The notes beneath the pieces are model-generated. The model saw nothing but the letters and a program-made list of their open reading frames with translations. It ran no database searches and had not been told where the DNA came from. The position numbers and the translations under genes were made by a program. Shown one piece after another: positions 42,673 through 51,074 of a stretch of DNA of 64,000 nt. The stretch comes from CAWINH01 sp963837425 (lineage in GTDB: Bacteria > Chloroflexota > Limnocylindria > QHBO01). Within the stretch, counting starts at the first letter, position 1, and each line of letters opens with the position of its first letter. The DNA is taken from positions 496,001-560,000 of the forward strand of contig CAWINH010000006.1 of assembly GCA_963837425.1 (NCBI GenBank), in the 5' to 3' direction.

Positions 42673-43763
42673 CTGATCGTCCGCCGCCGGTCCCCGTCAT
42701 TCGTTCGGATGCGCACCTCGCGCACACCGGCCTGGTCGAGCTGCTCGCCGGACGCGAGGTGCCCTGCTACGAGAGACCCGAGCGGGCCATCGAGATCGAG
42801 CGCGCTCTTCTCGCCGCGGGCGGCTACGCGCTCGCGGAGCCGAGTGCCTTCGGCGACGAACCGATCCTCGCCGTGCATGACGCCGCGCTGCTCGAGGTCG
42901 TGGATCGCGCCTGGCCCGATGCGCTGGCTGCGCCGGACGTGGACACCTCGCGTCCGCTCCTGCCCGACACGTTCAAGATCGCGGGCTACGCCGGACCGAT
43001 GGACCTCGTTCAGTTGCCGACCGGCGCTCACCGGCGGCTCGGCGCGTTCTGCTTCGACACCGCGACGCCCATCGTGGCGGGCACGGCGGCCGCTGCTCGG
43101 GCGGCCGTCGACGTGGTGCTGACCGCCGCCGCGCGGGTCGCCGGTGGCGCTCCGCTGGCCTACGCGCTCTGCCGGCCCCCGGGCCATCACGCCGGGCGCT
43201 CCACGCTCGGTGGCTACTGCTTCTTCAACAATGCGGCGATCGCCGCCGAGTGGCTCAGGCGCCAGGCGGGCTTTGCGCGGGTCGCGATCCTGGACATCGA
43301 CTATCACCACGGCAACGGGACACAGCAGCTCTTCTGGGAGCGCGGCGACGTGCTCTACGTCTCGCTCCATGGCGACCCGGCCCGCGCCTATCCGTACTAC
43401 TCCGGCTACGCGGGCGAGCGCGGGAACGGCCCGGGTGCGGGGTGCACCGTGAACCTGCCCCTGCCGGCGGGGACCGCGGGGGACGCATACGCGGCCGCGC
43501 TGACCGTGGCCCTGGATCGGGTCGCGGCGTTCGAGCCCGATGCGCCGCTCGTCGTGTCGCTCGGTTTCGACACGTTCGACGGCGACCCGATCTGCGACCT
43601 GGGCCTGCGCACGGCCGACTACGAGTGGATCGGCGGCGCGATCGGTGGGCTCGGCCACCAGGTGCTTGCCGTCCAGGAGGGCGGCTACGCGATCGACGCG
43701 ATCGGCGGGAATGCCGTGGCCTTCCTCGGGGGCCTGCGAGACGCTCTGGGCCGGCCAGGCTGA
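42669..43763 (+). CDS. Histone-deacetylase family amidohydrolase (acetylpolyamine-type)
   Basis: 364 residues with zinc-site motifs: RPPGHHAG, DIDYHHGNGTQ, SLHGDP and SLGFDTFDGDP. The YPYYSG insert and the N-terminal PVIRSDAHLAH are typical of acetylpolyamine amidohydrolases. Probably deacetylates a small amine; substrate uncertain. Transcribed with marR (GTGA overlap). Confidence 0.88.
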   Translation: MTDRPPPVPVIRSDAHLAHTGLVELLAGREVPCYERPERAIEIERALLAAGGYALAEPSAFGDEPILAVHDAALLEVVDRAWPDALAAPDVDTSRPLLPDTFKIAGYAGPMDLVQLPTGAHRRLGAFCFDTATPIVAGTAAAARAAVDVVLTAAARVAGGAPLAYALCRPPGHHAGRSTLGGYCFFNNAAIAAEWLRRQAGFARVAILDIDYHHGNGTQQLFWERGDVLYVSLHGDPARAYPYYSGYAGERGNGPGAGCTVNLPLPAGTAGDAYAAALTVALDRVAAFEPDAPLVVSLGFDTFDGDPICDLGLRTADYEWIGGAIGGLGHQVLAVQEGGYAIDAIGGNAVAFLGGLRDALGRPG

Positions 43764-43770
43764 GGACCGG

Positions 43771-45222
43771 TCAGGCTGAGGCGAGGATCTCCGCCAGGCG
43801 CGCGGGGTCGATGTTGCCGCCACTGATGACGAGCACCCGCTGATCGTCACCGTCCGGCCGCGAGGCGGCTCCCGAAAGATGAGCCGCCAGGGTGGCTGCC
43901 CCGGATGGCTCGACCACGAGGTGGGCCCGCGTCGCGAGCTGTCGGATCGCATCGGTCATCTCGTCCTCGGTGACGGTCACGATCTCGTCGAGGAAGCGCC
44001 GCAGGTGGAGGAACGGGAGCCAGCCGAGGTGCTCGACGCGGAGGCCATCGGCCGCCGTCCGCGTCGTGAGCGAGGCGTCCCAGCGCACGATCTCGTCGCG
44101 CTGCAGCGACTCGCGGGCGTCCGCCGCCAGCTCGGGCTCGACGCCGATGATTCGGGCCCCGGGGGCGAGCGCGCGAATGGCGGTCGCGACCCCGGAGGAC
44201 AGCCCTCCCCCGGAGACCGGGACGAGGACCGAGGTCACGCCCGGCAGGTCCTCGGCGATCTCGAGGCCACAGGTTCCCTGGCCGGCGATGATCCGGGCGT
44301 CGTCGTAGGGCTCGATCATCACCGAGCCTCTCTCCGCCACGAGGTCGAGCGCGACCCGGTGCCGCTCTTCCGAGGCGGGGCCGGTGAAGACGATCTCCGC
44401 CCCGTCGCGCCGCACGCCGGCGATCTTCACCTCCGGCGCCGACTCCGGCATGACGATCGTGGCGGTCGCACCGAGCAGGCGGGCGGCGCGAGCCACCGCC
44501 TGGGCGTGGTTCCCCGAGGAGTAGGTCACGACGCCCCGCGCGCGCTCCTCGTCGGTGAGCGAGGCGATCGCGTTGTACGCGCCGCGGATCTTGAACGCGC
44601 CGATCGGCTGCAGGCTCTCGGCCTTCAGCCAGGTATCGTCGTCCCAGCGGAGGAGCGGGGTGCGCAGCGCCGCTCCCCGAATTCGCGCCGCGGCCGCGCG
44701 GATCTCGTCGAGGGTCACGAGCTCCAGCCCGTCGAGCTGGTCGAGGTGCTCCTCGAGATGGTCGACGATGAATTCCTCGACGATCCGGCTGATCGTCATC
44801 TCGCCCATCGTCGGGTGCAGCCCGCGAGCCTCCCACCCGTCGGCCGAAAGGGCGCGAAGGGCCGCCGATGCCGCGGCGAGGTCGGCTCGCACGCGGCGCA
44901 GCAGCTCGGCAGGGTCGGTGTGGCGCTCGCGCTCGATGGCCGCGATGCGCTCCGCGTCGGCCTTCGTCCGCCCGAATGGGATCGGCTCCGGCTCGCCCGC
45001 GGCCCGCGCGGCGAGGATCGACTGCAGCTGTGCAAGCCAGTAGGCGGGAAATTCCGCGAGGTGGGCCCAAACCTGGCCGGCCTCCCAGCGCTCGATGCCG
45101 CCCGGATCCGGATCGGTCAGGCCCGATGGAATGGGACGCTCGGCGTGCTCGGCCAGGCGCCGCTCGGCGTGAGCCATACGCCCGGCGAAGCGATCCGGCG
45201 AGTCGGTGCGGGTCCCGCTCAT
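43771..45222 (-). CDS. Fusion of DinB-like domain with threonine dehydratase/serine racemase-type PLP enzyme
   Basis: 483 residues. N-terminal about 1-165: a DinB/YfiT-type four-helix bundle with candidate metal His54 (AHLAE), His155 and His159 (DHLEEH). C-terminal about 168-483: fold-type II PLP enzyme with catalytic Lys211 (IGAFKIRGA), YSSGNHAQ (phosphate and cofactor loop), SGGGLSSG (Gly-rich phosphate cradle). Sequence resembles threonine ammonia-lyase or serine racemase without the ACT regulatory domain. The fusion is unusual. ATG overlaps the fah stop (ATGA) in the hpd-fah operon. Confidence 0.85.
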   Translation of the reverse strand: MSGTRTDSPDRFAGRMAHAERRLAEHAERPIPSGLTDPDPGGIERWEAGQVWAHLAEFPAYWLAQLQSILAARAAGEPEPIPFGRTKADAERIAAIERERHTDPAELLRRVRADLAAASAALRALSADGWEARGLHPTMGEMTISRIVEEFIVDHLEEHLDQLDGLELVTLDEIRAAAARIRGAALRTPLLRWDDDTWLKAESLQPIGAFKIRGAYNAIASLTDEERARGVVTYSSGNHAQAVARAARLLGATATIVMPESAPEVKIAGVRRDGAEIVFTGPASEERHRVALDLVAERGSVMIEPYDDARIIAGQGTCGLEIAEDLPGVTSVLVPVSGGGLSSGVATAIRALAPGARIIGVEPELAADARESLQRDEIVRWDASLTTRTAADGLRVEHLGWLPFLHLRRFLDEIVTVTEDEMTDAIRQLATRAHLVVEPSGAATLAAHLSGAASRPDGDDQRVLVISGGNIDPARLAEILASA

Positions 45223-46238
45223 CGGTCCCGCGGTCGGTCGATGATCGGGTTCGTCAGCTCGCCGAGCCGCTCGATGGCGAGGGTCACGGTGTCGCCCGGC
45301 TCGAGCCAGCGCCCGAGGCGCTCCTCGCCGACCTCGGCAAGGCATCCCGTGCCCACCGTGCCGCTGCCGAGGATGTCGCCGGACCGGAGGCGGACGTCCG
45401 CGGAGGCCCGCGCGACCATGGCCGCGAACGAGTGCTGGGCGGTCGACCAGCTCCCGCGGCTGATCTCGGTCTCGTTCACCCGCGCCGTCATCGCGAGATC
45501 GTATCCATGCCCGCGCCGAGCGTCGGCGAGCTCGTCCGGGGTGACCAGCCACGGCCCGATCGAGGTCGCGAAGTCCTTGCCCTTGGCCGGCCCCAGGCGG
45601 ACCTGCGTCTCCTCGCGCTGCAGGTCGCGAGCGCTCCAGTCGTTGAGGATCATGTAGCCGCCGATGGCCTCGTCCCCGCGCTCCGGGCTCAGGTCGTGGA
45701 CCGGCGTGTCGATGATGGCGGCGACCTCGAGCTCGTAGTCGAGCTCCTGCGAGCCGGCCGGGCTCCAGACCGCGTCGCCCGGTCCGCGCAGCTCGCTCAC
45801 GTTGCTGAAATAGAAGATCGGGAGCCGATACCACGCCTCCGGCACCGGGGCATTCCGGCGCTTCCAGAAGGTCTGGACGTGCTGCTCGAACGCGTAGAAG
45901 TCGCGGATGCTCGGAGGCTGCAGGACCGGCGGACCGAAGACGAGGTCGGCCGCGTCGAGGATCGCTTCATCGTCGTTGCCCGCCGGCGCGTAGCCTTCCA
46001 CGATCTCCGCCAGGGCCTCGATCCGGAGCCCGCGTCCAAGGTGCCCGTCGAGCGTGGTGACCGGCTGCCGGAAGAGCGGTGAGTTGTGTGCGCGCCGCGG
46101 GTCCTCGACGACGAGCCCCTGGCGGGCTTCCTCGAGATCGAGCCAGCGGGTCGGGGTCGGCCCCGTGTCACGGGCAGCGGCGAGCCGCCACGGCGTGCCG
46201 GCGGGGGCGTGGCGCTCGCGGACGTGGGCGATCTTCAT
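45219..46238 (-). CDS. Fumarylacetoacetate hydrolase-family protein
   Basis: 339 residues. FAH-fold motifs: IFYFSNVSEL, SQELDYELEVAAII (metal Glu), GGYMILNDWSARD, GPAKGKDFATSIGPWL, and SGDILGSGTVG. Together with hpd and hmgA this is the last step of tyrosine degradation (fumarylacetoacetate to fumarate and acetoacetate). FAH family also contains other hydrolases; context favours this role. 12 bp after hpd. Confidence 0.85.
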   Translation of the reverse strand: MKIAHVRERHAPAGTPWRLAAARDTGPTPTRWLDLEEARQGLVVEDPRRAHNSPLFRQPVTTLDGHLGRGLRIEALAEIVEGYAPAGNDDEAILDAADLVFGPPVLQPPSIRDFYAFEQHVQTFWKRRNAPVPEAWYRLPIFYFSNVSELRGPGDAVWSPAGSQELDYELEVAAIIDTPVHDLSPERGDEAIGGYMILNDWSARDLQREETQVRLGPAKGKDFATSIGPWLVTPDELADARRGHGYDLAMTARVNETEISRGSWSTAQHSFAAMVARASADVRLRSGDILGSGTVGTGCLAEVGEERLGRWLEPGDTVTLAIERLGELTNPIIDRPRDR

Positions 46239-46250
46239 CCGCCGCCGGGC

Positions 46251-47417
46251 TTACAGGTTGCCGCGGCGCTGCTGCTCGAGCTCGATCGCCTCGAAGAGGG
46301 CCTTGAAGTTCCCGACCCCGAAGCCACGCGAGCCGTGGCGCTCGATGATCTCGAAGAAGAACGTGGGCCGATCCTGGATCGGCCTGGTGAAGATCTGGAG
46401 CAGGTACCCTTCTTCGTCGCGATCGGCCTCGATCCCGAGCTCCTCGAGGGTTTCCATCGGCACGCCGACGTCGCCAACGCGCTCGGGGAGCGACTCGTAG
46501 TAGGCGTGCGGCATGCCCAGGAACTCGACCCCGCGCTCGCGGAGCGCGCGGACGGTGCCCACGATATCCTCGGTGCGCAGCGCGATGTGCTGGGTGCCGG
46601 CGTCGAGGTAGTAGTCCAGGAACTCCTGGATCTGGCTCTTCTTCTTGCCGGACGCCGGCTCGTTGATCGGGAACTTGACGCGCCCGTTCCCATTCGTCAT
46701 GACCTTGCTCATCAGCGCCGAGTACTCGGTGTGGATCACCTTGTCGTCGTAGTGGATGAGCTGGGAGAAGCCCATCACCTCGCGGTAGAACTCCACGAAG
46801 CGGTCCATGTCGCCGAGCGCGACGTTTCCGACGCAGTGGTCGATCTCGAGCAGGCTCTGGCCGGTGGCCGCGGCCGCCGGCTTGCGGACCCTGTGGTAGC
46901 CGGGTGCGAACGTGCCGTGGTAGTCGTGACGGTCCACGAACGAGTGGATGACCTCGCCGTAGGCATGGATAGCGCTCCTGCGCAGGATGCCCTTCTGGCC
47001 CTCGAGGGTCGTCGGCTCGAGGGCCGATGCAGCGCCCCGGGAGGTCGTCTCGCGCCAGGCCGCTTCGGCATCGTCGACGGCGAAGGCGATGTCGTGCACC
47101 CCGTCCCCGTGCTTGCGGACGTGCTCGGCGATCTCTCCCTCCGGCGAGAGCGGGGCGGTGAACACGAAGCGGATGTCGTTCTGGACCATTACATAGCTGG
47201 CCCGATCGCGCAGCCCGGTCTCGAGCCCCGCGTAGGCAACCGGGGTGAAGCCCCACAGGGCGCGATAGTAGGCGGACGCCTGTCTTGCGTTCCCGACCCA
47301 GAACTCGACGGCATCGATGCCCTTCAGGGGCAAGAAGTCCTTCGCTTCGGCGGCGGCGTTCGGATTGACGACGGCGCCCGCCTGGTTCGCGGCGCCCATC
47401 GGGAGCGTCTCGGTCAT
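46251..47417 (-). CDS. hpd: 4-hydroxyphenylpyruvate dioxygenase
   Basis: 388 residues. Converts 4-hydroxyphenylpyruvate to homogentisate. Two VOC halves; Fe ligands in DHCVGNVALGDM (His), QHIALRTEDI (His) and FFFEIIERHG (Glu); C-terminal KALFEAIELEQ. Its -10 overlaps the end of the upstream phosphorylase gene. First gene of the hpd-fah-lyase operon. Confidence 0.93.
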   Translation of the reverse strand: MTETLPMGAANQAGAVVNPNAAAEAKDFLPLKGIDAVEFWVGNARQASAYYRALWGFTPVAYAGLETGLRDRASYVMVQNDIRFVFTAPLSPEGEIAEHVRKHGDGVHDIAFAVDDAEAAWRETTSRGAASALEPTTLEGQKGILRRSAIHAYGEVIHSFVDRHDYHGTFAPGYHRVRKPAAAATGQSLLEIDHCVGNVALGDMDRFVEFYREVMGFSQLIHYDDKVIHTEYSALMSKVMTNGNGRVKFPINEPASGKKKSQIQEFLDYYLDAGTQHIALRTEDIVGTVRALRERGVEFLGMPHAYYESLPERVGDVGVPMETLEELGIEADRDEEGYLLQIFTRPIQDRPTFFFEIIERHGSRGFGVGNFKALFEAIELEQQRRGNL

Positions 47418-47424
47418 GACCCTA

Positions 47425-47430
47425 AGTCTA
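47425..47430 (-). promoter_or_regulatory. -10 element of leaderless hpd transcript
   Basis: TAGACT, 7 nt before ATG 47417, overlapping the phosphorylase stop codon. Confidence 0.5.
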
Positions 47431-48165
47431 CTCGCGAACCGGCGGCGCCCCGCTGAGGGCGATATCGATCATGCGGTCGACCGCGGCCGCCAGTGCATCG
47501 GGCGCCAGGTAGGTCTCCTCGGAGGAGACCTCTTCGGACAGCACGTCGCTGACGGTCAACAGGCACGCCGCCTGGACCCCGGCGCGAGCGGCGAGCAGGA
47601 ACAGGACCGATGCCTCCATCTCGAAGGCGAGCACTCCGCGGTCGCGCCACTTCGACGTGTAGTCGGGATCGGCGTTGTAGAACACGTCGACCGACGCCAC
47701 GAGCCCCACGTGCGCCGGGACCCCGGCCCCTTCCGCCGCGTGGTACATCGCGTGAGTGAGCTCGAAGTCCGCGGTCGGTGCGTACGGGTCGCCGTGCAGG
47801 TAGGTCCGCGTGGCGCCATCAACCGCGCATGCGGCAGCGGCGATGACGAGGTCGCCGGTCCGGATGCCGCGGGCGATCCCGCCGCAGGTTCCGACCCGGA
47901 CCAGCTGGCGGGCGCCCAGCCGCAGCAGCTCCTCGGCGACGATCGCGAACGAGGGCGTCCCCATCCCGCTGGTCTGCACGCTGACCGCGCGCCCCTTGTA
48001 CGTGCCCGTCCAGCCCAGCAGGCCGCGGTTCTCGTTCACCAGGCGCGCCTGCTCGAGGCCCCCGTCGAACCTGGCAGCGACGCTCCGCGCACGATTCGGA
48101 TCTCCGGGAAGCAGCACAAGGGGTGCGTAGTCGCCCGGCTCGGCGTGGAGGTGGATCTGCGGCAT
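47428..48165 (-). CDS. deoD: Purine/uridine nucleoside phosphorylase
   Basis: 245 residues of the PNP/UDP-phosphorylase superfamily: LLPGDPNRA, GMGTPSFAIVAEELLRLGA, RVGTCGGI (phosphate-binding), FEMEASVLF (catalytic Glu and Ser). Cleaves nucleosides with phosphate. Whether purine or uridine is preferred cannot be decided by eye; length and FEMEAS favour DeoD. Confidence 0.85.
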   Translation of the reverse strand: MPQIHLHAEPGDYAPLVLLPGDPNRARSVAARFDGGLEQARLVNENRGLLGWTGTYKGRAVSVQTSGMGTPSFAIVAEELLRLGARQLVRVGTCGGIARGIRTGDLVIAAAACAVDGATRTYLHGDPYAPTADFELTHAMYHAAEGAGVPAHVGLVASVDVFYNADPDYTSKWRDRGVLAFEMEASVLFLLAARAGVQAACLLTVSDVLSEEVSSEETYLAPDALAAAVDRMIDIALSGAPPVRE

Positions 48166-48172
48166 GCTGCGT

Positions 48173-48178
48173 AGCGTA
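48173..48178 (-). promoter_or_regulatory. -10 element of leaderless phosphorylase transcript
   Basis: TACGCT, 7 nt before ATG 48165. Confidence 0.45.
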
Positions 48179-48209
48179 CGCAGCCGGTGCCCGTGGCGCC
48201 AGCGGGAGG

Positions 48210-48989
48210 TCAGGGACCGGACCGATGACCGCTCTCGATCTCAGCGATGCGTCGCGCCGCCCGGCGAGCGCGCGATGGAGCGTGGGCGTCGATGGCGTCG
48301 ACCAGTTCGAAGTGGAGCTGCTCGAGGTCGGGATTCGCGGCGAGGTCTCCGGCGATCACGCGCATCCACCTCCTGCTGAAGACATCCCCCAACCGATGCG
48401 TCGCCACGCCGAGGGCGTTTCGCCCGGCCTGCGCGAGCGCGGTGTGGAAATCGAGGTCGGTCGCGATGAATCTGTCGGGGCTTCCGCTGCGGCGTCCCAG
48501 CCTCCGCTCCCAGAGCCGATGCCGGAGCTCGACGAGTTGGCGGTCCGTGGCGCGCCTTGCAGCGCGCTCGGCGAGGACTGGCTCGAGCGCCGAGCGGAGC
48601 TCCCGGGCATCAGCCGCGGTGAGGCGGCGCCGCGCGGCTCGAACGCTGCGTGCTGCCCGCGGTCGGCGGGCGACGAAGGTGCCCACGCCCTGGCGGACCG
48701 TCACGAGGCCTTCGGCGCGGAGCTGAGCCACGGCCTCGCGTACCACCGACAGGCTGACTCCGGCCTGCGCCGATACCTCCCGCATCGGCTCGAGACGTTG
48801 GCCGGCCTTGACGTCTCCGAACAGGATCCTGCGACGAATCGCGCTCGACAGTCTGTCGGACAGTGTTCCGCGCCGGAGCGTGGGCACGTTCAATGGGCGG
48901 GAGGACCACGTATGCCTCTTCGCTCGCCCACTCTTGGGTGTGCTCCTGTTCCCCATCGTACCCATCCCGCGCGGCAGTGTTCTGATCAC
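48210..48989 (-). CDS. GntR/FadR-type (FCD) transcription regulator
   Basis: About 259 residues from GTG 48989 (ATG 48965 is an alternative). Winged HTH around 44-108 (SSAIRRRILFGDVKAGQRLEP, VSLSVVREAVAQLRAEGLV, GVGTFVARR), then an FCD helical domain (to about 250) with Asp/His metal-type positions. FCD regulators sense organic acids or amino-acid intermediates. A 23-bp palindrome covers its start, matching one upstream of liuB. Confidence 0.85.
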   Translation of the reverse strand: MIRTLPRGMGTMGNRSTPKSGRAKRHTWSSRPLNVPTLRRGTLSDRLSSAIRRRILFGDVKAGQRLEPMREVSAQAGVSLSVVREAVAQLRAEGLVTVRQGVGTFVARRPRAARSVRAARRRLTAADARELRSALEPVLAERAARRATDRQLVELRHRLWERRLGRRSGSPDRFIATDLDFHTALAQAGRNALGVATHRLGDVFSRRWMRVIAGDLAANPDLEQLHFELVDAIDAHAPSRARRAARRIAEIESGHRSGP

Positions 48990-48998
48990 CGGAACTAT
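48976..48998. promoter_or_regulatory. GntR operator candidate at its own start
   Basis: AGTGTTCTG-ATCAC-CGGAACTAT, overlapping the GTG start and an upstream GATAGT -10 (48999-48994). 19 of 23 bases match the site at 62383. Confidence 0.6.
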
Positions 48999-49100
48999 CC
49001 GACGGGGGGCTTACCACGGGATGCGGGTCGGGTTACCGGCGGGATCCGGGCGCCGTGGTCGGCGCGGCGACCGATCCCGCATCGGCTCCGGATGCCCGGC

Positions 49101-49106
49101 TAGCAT
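49101..49106 (+). promoter_or_regulatory. -10 element of leaderless IMPase transcript
   Basis: TAGCAT, 7 nt before ATG 49114. Confidence 0.5.
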
Positions 49107-49113
49107 GTGCCGC

Positions 49114-49935
49114 ATGCCCGACGCTGCTGATCTCAGGTTCGCGGTGGAGGTTGCCCGCGCCGCCGGCGCGCTGCTCGCCGATCGGTATGAGCGGGTTGGC
49201 CGGATCAGTCGCAAGAGCAAGCGCGACGTCGTGACCGAGGTCGACTACGCGTCCGAGAAGCTCGTACTTGACGCAATTCGGGCGACCTATCCGCACGACG
49301 CCATCCTCGCCGAGGAGTCGGGCCGGCATCACGGCAGCGGGCCTCGGTCGGATCGTGCGTCGAGGATGTGGGTCGTCGATCCCCTGGACGGCACGGTGAA
49401 CTACGCGAACGGGTTGCCCTACTTCTGCGTTTCGGTGGCGCTCGTCGAGAAGGATCGGCCGTCGGTGGGCGTCGTATTCGATCCCCTTCGTGACGACCTC
49501 TACGCGGCGTCCGCCACCGGGCCGGCCACCCTGAACGGACTGACGGTGCACGCGTCACGGAAGGCAGCGCTCGGCGATTTCGTGGTCAGCCTGGCGATCA
49601 TCGGGCGCGGCGGCATCGGGCGCGAACGTAGGGTGGCCCGCGAGATCCGGATCCCGCGGCGCATGGGAAGCGCGGCACTGTCGCTCGCGTACGTCGCGTC
49701 CGGGCGATTCGACGCCTTTCTCCAGAACGGCGGGCTCTCCCGATGGGACGTCGCCGCGGCCGGACTGATCGCAGAACGGGCGGGGGCGACGGTGACGGAC
49801 CTGCGCGGCGCACCGTGGTGGAGACCCGACGGGAGAAGTGCAACGTTGAGCGTCGTCGCCGCCCCGCCGGCTCACCACGCAAACCTGGTCGGGCTCCTGG
49901 CATCGGTCCACACCGCCGTCCGGACGAGGCGCTAG
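49114..49935 (+). CDS. Inositol monophosphatase-family phosphatase
   Basis: 273 residues. Metal-site motifs: LAEESG, WVVDPLDGTVNYANG and LSRWDVAAAGLIAERAG. Family includes inositol-, fructose-bisphosphate- and histidinol-phosphate phosphatases; the exact substrate is unclear. Stop overlaps the convergent Nudix stop in CTAG. Confidence 0.9.
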   Translation: MPDAADLRFAVEVARAAGALLADRYERVGRISRKSKRDVVTEVDYASEKLVLDAIRATYPHDAILAEESGRHHGSGPRSDRASRMWVVDPLDGTVNYANGLPYFCVSVALVEKDRPSVGVVFDPLRDDLYAASATGPATLNGLTVHASRKAALGDFVVSLAIIGRGGIGRERRVAREIRIPRRMGSAALSLAYVASGRFDAFLQNGGLSRWDVAAAGLIAERAGATVTDLRGAPWWRPDGRSATLSVVAAPPAHHANLVGLLASVHTAVRTRR

Positions 49936-50597
49936 TCGAGGCGCAGGACGAAGGCGAACATCGACAGCGTGCGTGCCGTCGCGCCCCAGATGCGCTGGCC
50001 CCCGTACCGATAGACGCCTGCCCGCAGGCGCCATCCCTCGCCCTCGATGAGCTCCACGGTCAGGCTCGACTCCGAGACGAGATGAGGCAGCGGCAGCTCG
50101 ACGATCGAGGCGACCTCAGCGTCGTGCGGCCGCATGGGTGGACGCTCGGCCGCGACGCCCACGAACGGGCGCAGCTCGTAGTTGCTGACCGGGATCCAGA
50201 TGCTGTCAAGCGCGCCGATGATGCGGATCCGCGCGGGATCGACCCCGATCTCCTCCCTCGCCTCTCGCAGGGCCGCGGCCTCGTCCGTCGGGTCGTCCGG
50301 GTCCACCGAACCACCAGGAAGCGACACCTCGCCCGCGTGGGAGCGGAGGTCGGCGTGCCGCACCGTAAGCGGCACGGTCAGCGTGCCTTCGGGGTTGGGA
50401 TAGACGAGGAGCAGGGTGCTCGCCGGCCGCGCCGGTGGAAACGCGGCACGATCCCAGCTGGGACGGCCGGTCTCTTCGTCGCCCGCCGCTTCCCTCGGGG
50501 AGAGGCGCGGGTCGACCGGGATCGGGCGCGGCGCGCGGCGGAGGGCATCGGCCAGCGCTTCCTGCCAGGGACCCTCACCGCGTAAGATTCGACCCAT
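49932..50597 (-). CDS. Nudix hydrolase, CoA-pyrophosphatase type
   Basis: 221 residues. Nudix box from about residue 105: GGSVDPDDPTDEAAALREAREEIG (spread over 23 residues), preceded by the CoA-diphosphatase motif RSHAGEVSLPGG. Hydrolyses CoA or related diphosphates. The ATG shares CATG with the opposite-strand start at 50596. Confidence 0.87.
   Translation of the reverse strand: MGRILRGEGPWQEALADALRRAPRPIPVDPRLSPREAAGDEETGRPSWDRAAFPPARPASTLLLVYPNPEGTLTVPLTVRHADLRSHAGEVSLPGGSVDPDDPTDEAAALREAREEIGVDPARIRIIGALDSIWIPVSNYELRPFVGVAAERPPMRPHDAEVASIVELPLPHLVSESSLTVELIEGEGWRLRAGVYRYGGQRIWGATARTLSMFAFVLRLD
50583..50588 (+). promoter_or_regulatory. -10 element of leaderless transcript
   Basis: TAAGAT, 7 nt before ATG 50596. 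Confidence 0.5.
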
Positions 50598-51051
50598 GAC
50601 CTCCCAGTCCCCGGCGCCCGACAGTCGTGACGAGCGGGCACGCGCCGCGCTGTACCGGACTCGGCTGCTCGTCAACCGTACGCCGCACTTCACCACGAGG
50701 ACGCGCAAGGAGGCAAATCGCGGACTTGACCTGCTCGAGGGTCAGCTCGGGCTGAACCAGGTGAATGTGCCCGAGGCGGCCCGCGGCATCGAGCTCCTGA
50801 TCCGGGCGCACAGCTCACTGGCGTTCGGGCTGCTGCGGGATCCCGGATTCGCCGACCGCTTCGGGACCGCCCTGAGCGACCTTGGCCTGCGCGGTATCGA
50901 GCAGCGGCTCGACGAAGTCCCGGGCTCGGTCATGGCGCTCCCCATCCCGGGGCCCACCGGGGGACGGCAGCATCGCGATGACCTGCCGGCCGCGGAGCGC
51001 CTCGACGCGGAGGGCAACCCGCTCCCGCCGCCGCCGGGCTATTACGGCTAG
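50596..51051 (+). CDS. Unknown protein upstream of the ECF operon
   Basis: 151 residues, soluble, with helical N-terminus (RDERARAALYRTRLLVNRTPHF) and a Pro-rich C-terminus. Not a family I recognise. 23 bp before the ECF S-component gene, so possibly the same unit. Confidence 0.7.
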   Translation: MTSQSPAPDSRDERARAALYRTRLLVNRTPHFTTRTRKEANRGLDLLEGQLGLNQVNVPEAARGIELLIRAHSSLAFGLLRDPGFADRFGTALSDLGLRGIEQRLDEVPGSVMALPIPGPTGGRQHRDDLPAAERLDAEGNPLPPPPGYYG

Positions 51052-51074
51052 GGGGAACACGCGGAGGGAACGGA

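Noticed and set aside
42700..43843. Other frames within the deacetylase gene as separate proteins
   Set aside because: Arg/Ser-rich shadows of the HDAC-family gene.
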